Source: Epiperipatus broadwayi (Eukaryota > Onychophora > Udeonychophora > Euonychophora > Peripatidae). Taken from it: 64,000 bases of DNA. The notes beneath the pieces were generated by a model. That model worked only from the letters and a program-made list of their open reading frames with translations. It made no database searches and had not been told where the DNA came from. The DNA lies in contig JAQFVV010012422.1 in NCBI GenBank assembly GCA_028023455.1, forward strand, positions 10,393,337 to 10,457,336. Direction: 5' to 3'. The number at the start of each line of letters is the position of its first letter. The stretch's first letter is position 1. Positions 61,222 to 64,000 of the stretch are shown here, in pieces. A program made the position numbers and the translations under genes.

Positions 61222-61627
61222 GTATATATATTTTATTGACAGCCATATTTGTACAAAACATTTTTATCGAGTTTCAAATAAAAGATTTGTTTGTATGATA
61301 CAAATCTTCGCCATTTCAAGCATCAGAGTTTTATTATTGTTAGCACTAGGTTCCCAATTATTTGCTAATCCTATAAATTATTCTAACATCTCAAAATTTT
61401 GAGATGCATCATTTCCCCAATGATATTTGTTATCTGTTGCTAAAAAGATACTAAACAGAATAAAATTTTAAAAAAAATAATTTTAATTTTTTTATATTTA
61501 ATTTTTTTTGTCTACATTGTATATACAATATACACATAAACTTATATATTTACATGTTATAAAATTTTTTAGCAGGAATATACATATGTTCAAATATCTA
61601 TGTATGCATATATATATATATATGTAT
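61222..61627. other. Intron, AT-rich
   Basis: No exon or repeat end recognised; a (TA)n tract precedes element F. Confidence 0.5.
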
Positions 61628-63002
61628 TGTACCAGTCAAAAATGTATGTCCATCCAACAAGATTTAGAATCTAAGCAAAAGTACCCCAAATCCAATCATG
61701 CCTGAGATACATTAGGTCAAGAGCAATCATGAATTCTAACCTATTTGCCCATTCCCCAAATCTACAACACTACAGACAACACCCTATGGTGATACTACAT
61801 AAATTAATTATTTTCGGGCCTGGAGCTACATCGTTTTGCGTGAGAACTCAGCTGATGCTGATGATGAGAGATTGAGTGAACCCAAGAGATAAGTTAAAAT
61901 ATACATAAATAAATATATTAATGAGATTCTAACAACTGGATTAAGTTTTAAAATTATAAATATTTATTTTGACAAAAATTCAAGATGATTTTTATATAGG
62001 TATAATCAACATCACGCAGTTTAAACTATTATTTTGGTTACAAATCTTTGACAATCTTTATACAATTATTTTCTTTTAATAGATATCAATTTAGTGCAGT
62101 GGTTTTATTCAATATTACAAAAACAAATTTATCTGGATGATTGGTAGATGTTTATACATTAAAACACATATAAAGATATGACAATAATCGAATTTCGCTG
62201 TTTATATGAACTCATAGAATGCCCTTGGCATTTCATACGTAAGTTTATTTTCATTTATAGACTTTATTTGTAACAATAAAATAAGGATACATTTTGATCA
62301 GTAAGTAGACTAGAAACATTATTTTATTACACATTTTTGACATTTAGCAATCGAATATTGTGAAACTCTATCAATGCAGGAATTGCTTATTTCATTAAAG
62401 GGTAGGGCAGCATCATAAGAGGTTGGATTTAAACTCCAACTAAAAGTATTACAAAGAGAAAAAGTTTTATTATTACACATCATTACGATTTATTTTGTCA
62501 AACAGGCTAAAAGAAAAATGAACTATAAGAAATTGTGGTGCTAGCATAATAGCCGAATATTTGTGGATCCAATATTTTGAGGTGCTTTATCATATTACAG
62601 AACAGTCTAGCTGACTTGCCACCCCACATTTTGTGGAGTCAGCTGACAAAAGATCCTCAGATGGAAATGCAATTGCCCAAACTTTGCCAGAATTCTCCCA
62701 TGCATTGCTCTCATTACACGAGTATATATATAGATATGGTCTAGGTACATTTATCGCCCTGTTTATGACCTGAAACGAAGATGAGATGACTCAGGAATTC
62801 TGACGCACGTCTCTAGATAAATCTTGATAATATGAAGAGTGGCCTATGCTAACAATGCTTTTATAAGAATATGAAATCATTCGGTTTAAATATTAACATA
62901 AAGCCTTAAATGGTTTAACAAATACGTAATATGTTAAAATAATGACCCATGTGAGATAAAGTCATTTATCAAAAATTAATGCTATAAATAATGAAGTGTG
63001 CA
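61628..63002 (-). mobile_element. LTR-like element F (antisense to host gene)
   Basis: It begins TGTACCAGTCAAAAATG on the + strand after (TA)n and ends GTGTGCA at 63002, followed by TTGCTCCCCCTTCTTGAATC. On the - strand: purine tract AAGAAGGGGGAGCAA, then TGCACAC ... CTGGTACA, i.e. TG...CA ends and a polypurine tract, the best such pair in the window. It is related to element E over the first 200 bases. Length about 1.4 kb. Confidence 0.6.
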
Positions 63003-64000
63003 TTGCTCCCCCTTCTTGAATCACTATTTTGTTTATCATATACAAAAAACTAAAATTTGTGCACTTAAAAGTGCGAATAACAAAATAGATTTAAGTCGGC
63101 AGCCTTTCGGCGATGATGATTAATAAAGAAATTAACAAAATTAACGGACACCAATATCCACCCCAGATGGCAAAGTATTTATACATTTTGTATAATTTTA
63201 TGATAAAATATTTTTTTAAAGCATGTATTCATTTTAAAATACAAACTCACTCTTACAAGCTATTTAGAAATAAATAAATAAGAACTCATTAATCCCCCTT
63301 CCCTTTTTAAGTTTGTAAGATCGGGTTTGATTGGCATTTACAAATAAAAGTTTAGTGAAAAATATAAAAATATCATTAAAAATAAATTATAGCCACAGTA
63401 AATTATAAGAAAAATAAGAAGCATGAGTTGGATAAAATAGTTTACAAGAAAATTAGTTAGGATTATAGAGAATCGATACCAAAGAAATAATTATTAGTTT
63501 TGATTATTAGTTTTAGATTAAATATACAGAAAACATTAATTTAAAGATGTACAAATTAGAGTTTAGGTAATATGATTAAAATGTCTTTGGGCTGGTTACC
63601 TCAGGATTCTATGAAGTACTAATGAATCTTGTGTGGCAGGCAGCATTCTTTGATGACATGTTTCTTGGCCTCGACAGTTTTTTGACGGCACGAGCACACT
63701 TGAGTGGTAGGAACTACATCATGCATGGTGAAGAGTGGAGCTGAAGATGGAGGGGAACCAGCTGTGACCCCTCAAAAATTAAATAGACATGGAGTCAACT
63801 AGCAACTATTGACCCAACTCTGACACAATAGATTTTTGGGCCTATTTATACTAGTCTTCAGTTATGCAAAAAATGTTTTTAATTAAACTTCTTAACTCTT
63901 AATCAATCTTTAATTTACAGAAATATTTTCTGTATTATTAGTGGAGATGTAATTGTTAGATAACTGTCCAAAAATAAATTCAAATCAATTTCCAGATTGG
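63003..64000. other. Probable element F internal region, no motif recognised
   Basis: Continues past the purine-tract complement with more CpG and GC (63560-63780) than the introns, so it is probably element sequence. A second pyrimidine tract (ATCCCCCTTCCCTTTTTAAG) lies at 63290. No open frame with RT, protease or integrase motifs. It runs off the window end. Confidence 0.4.

Overview
This is AT-rich, intron-scale DNA from an animal, almost certainly an invertebrate. Coding density is very low, exons are short with GT/AG borders, simple repeats are long ((TAA)n, (GATA)n-like, (TA)n), and many transposable-element families overlap. The phylum cannot be fixed from the sequence. The low GC and mix of elements (Jockey/CR1-type and L1/Tx1-type LINEs, Penelope-like elements, hAT, LTR elements) would suit a flatworm, cnidarian or mollusc, but this is a guess. 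A run of 500 Ns (30144-30643) is an assembly gap.

The one host gene I can support is a divergent laminin alpha-like chain on the + strand, spread over about 42 kb. Its visible exons are: part of the laminin N-terminal domain (19369-19509), three laminin-type EGF (LE) exons (35787-35879, 44194-44319, 48974-49096), the start of the coiled-coil domain II (60932-61083), and a possible short next exon (61171-61221). From the first LE exon onward the splice phases fit without gaps. The signal-peptide exon, most of the LamNT domain and the C-terminus were not found; they lie outside the window, in the gap, or are too diverged to see. The chain would act as a secreted subunit of a basement-membrane laminin trimer.

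Almost everything else is mobile DNA. From left to right: a tandem-repeat block (0.5-1.07 kb); a foldback element (1.83-2.05 kb); a long featureless AT-rich stretch; a broken Jockey/CR1-type LINE on the - strand (7.5-13.0 kb) with an LTR-like element nested in its ORF1; a hAT transposase relic (16.3-17.5 kb) interrupted by a hammerhead-bearing element (15.4-16.3 kb); hammerhead-bearing repeats at 20.1-22.1, 25.6-27.2, 43.6, 45.2, 47.5, 48.0 and 60.3-60.8 kb; L1/Tx1-type LINE relics at 23.4-24.8 and 59.0-59.7 kb; a Penelope-like GIY-YIG endonuclease relic inside an 0.8 kb inverted repeat (34.9-35.7 kb), next to a laminin exon; and at least six LTR-like elements (10.7, 27.2, 39.1, 50.9, 53.1, 61.6 kb), all read as antisense to the laminin gene.

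The most interesting signal is two unrelated repeat families that each carry a compact type I hammerhead ribozyme core (CUGAUGA, short stem II, GAAA, a 2-3 bp stem III and a NUH cleavage site). They occur as outward-facing pairs in inverted repeats and as retrotransposed fragments with 10-16 bp target-site duplications, in a window that also holds a Penelope-like endonuclease relic. A second signal is a set of hairpins in the LTR-like elements whose stems change in sequence while a flanking GCGCCA or a loop stays constant.
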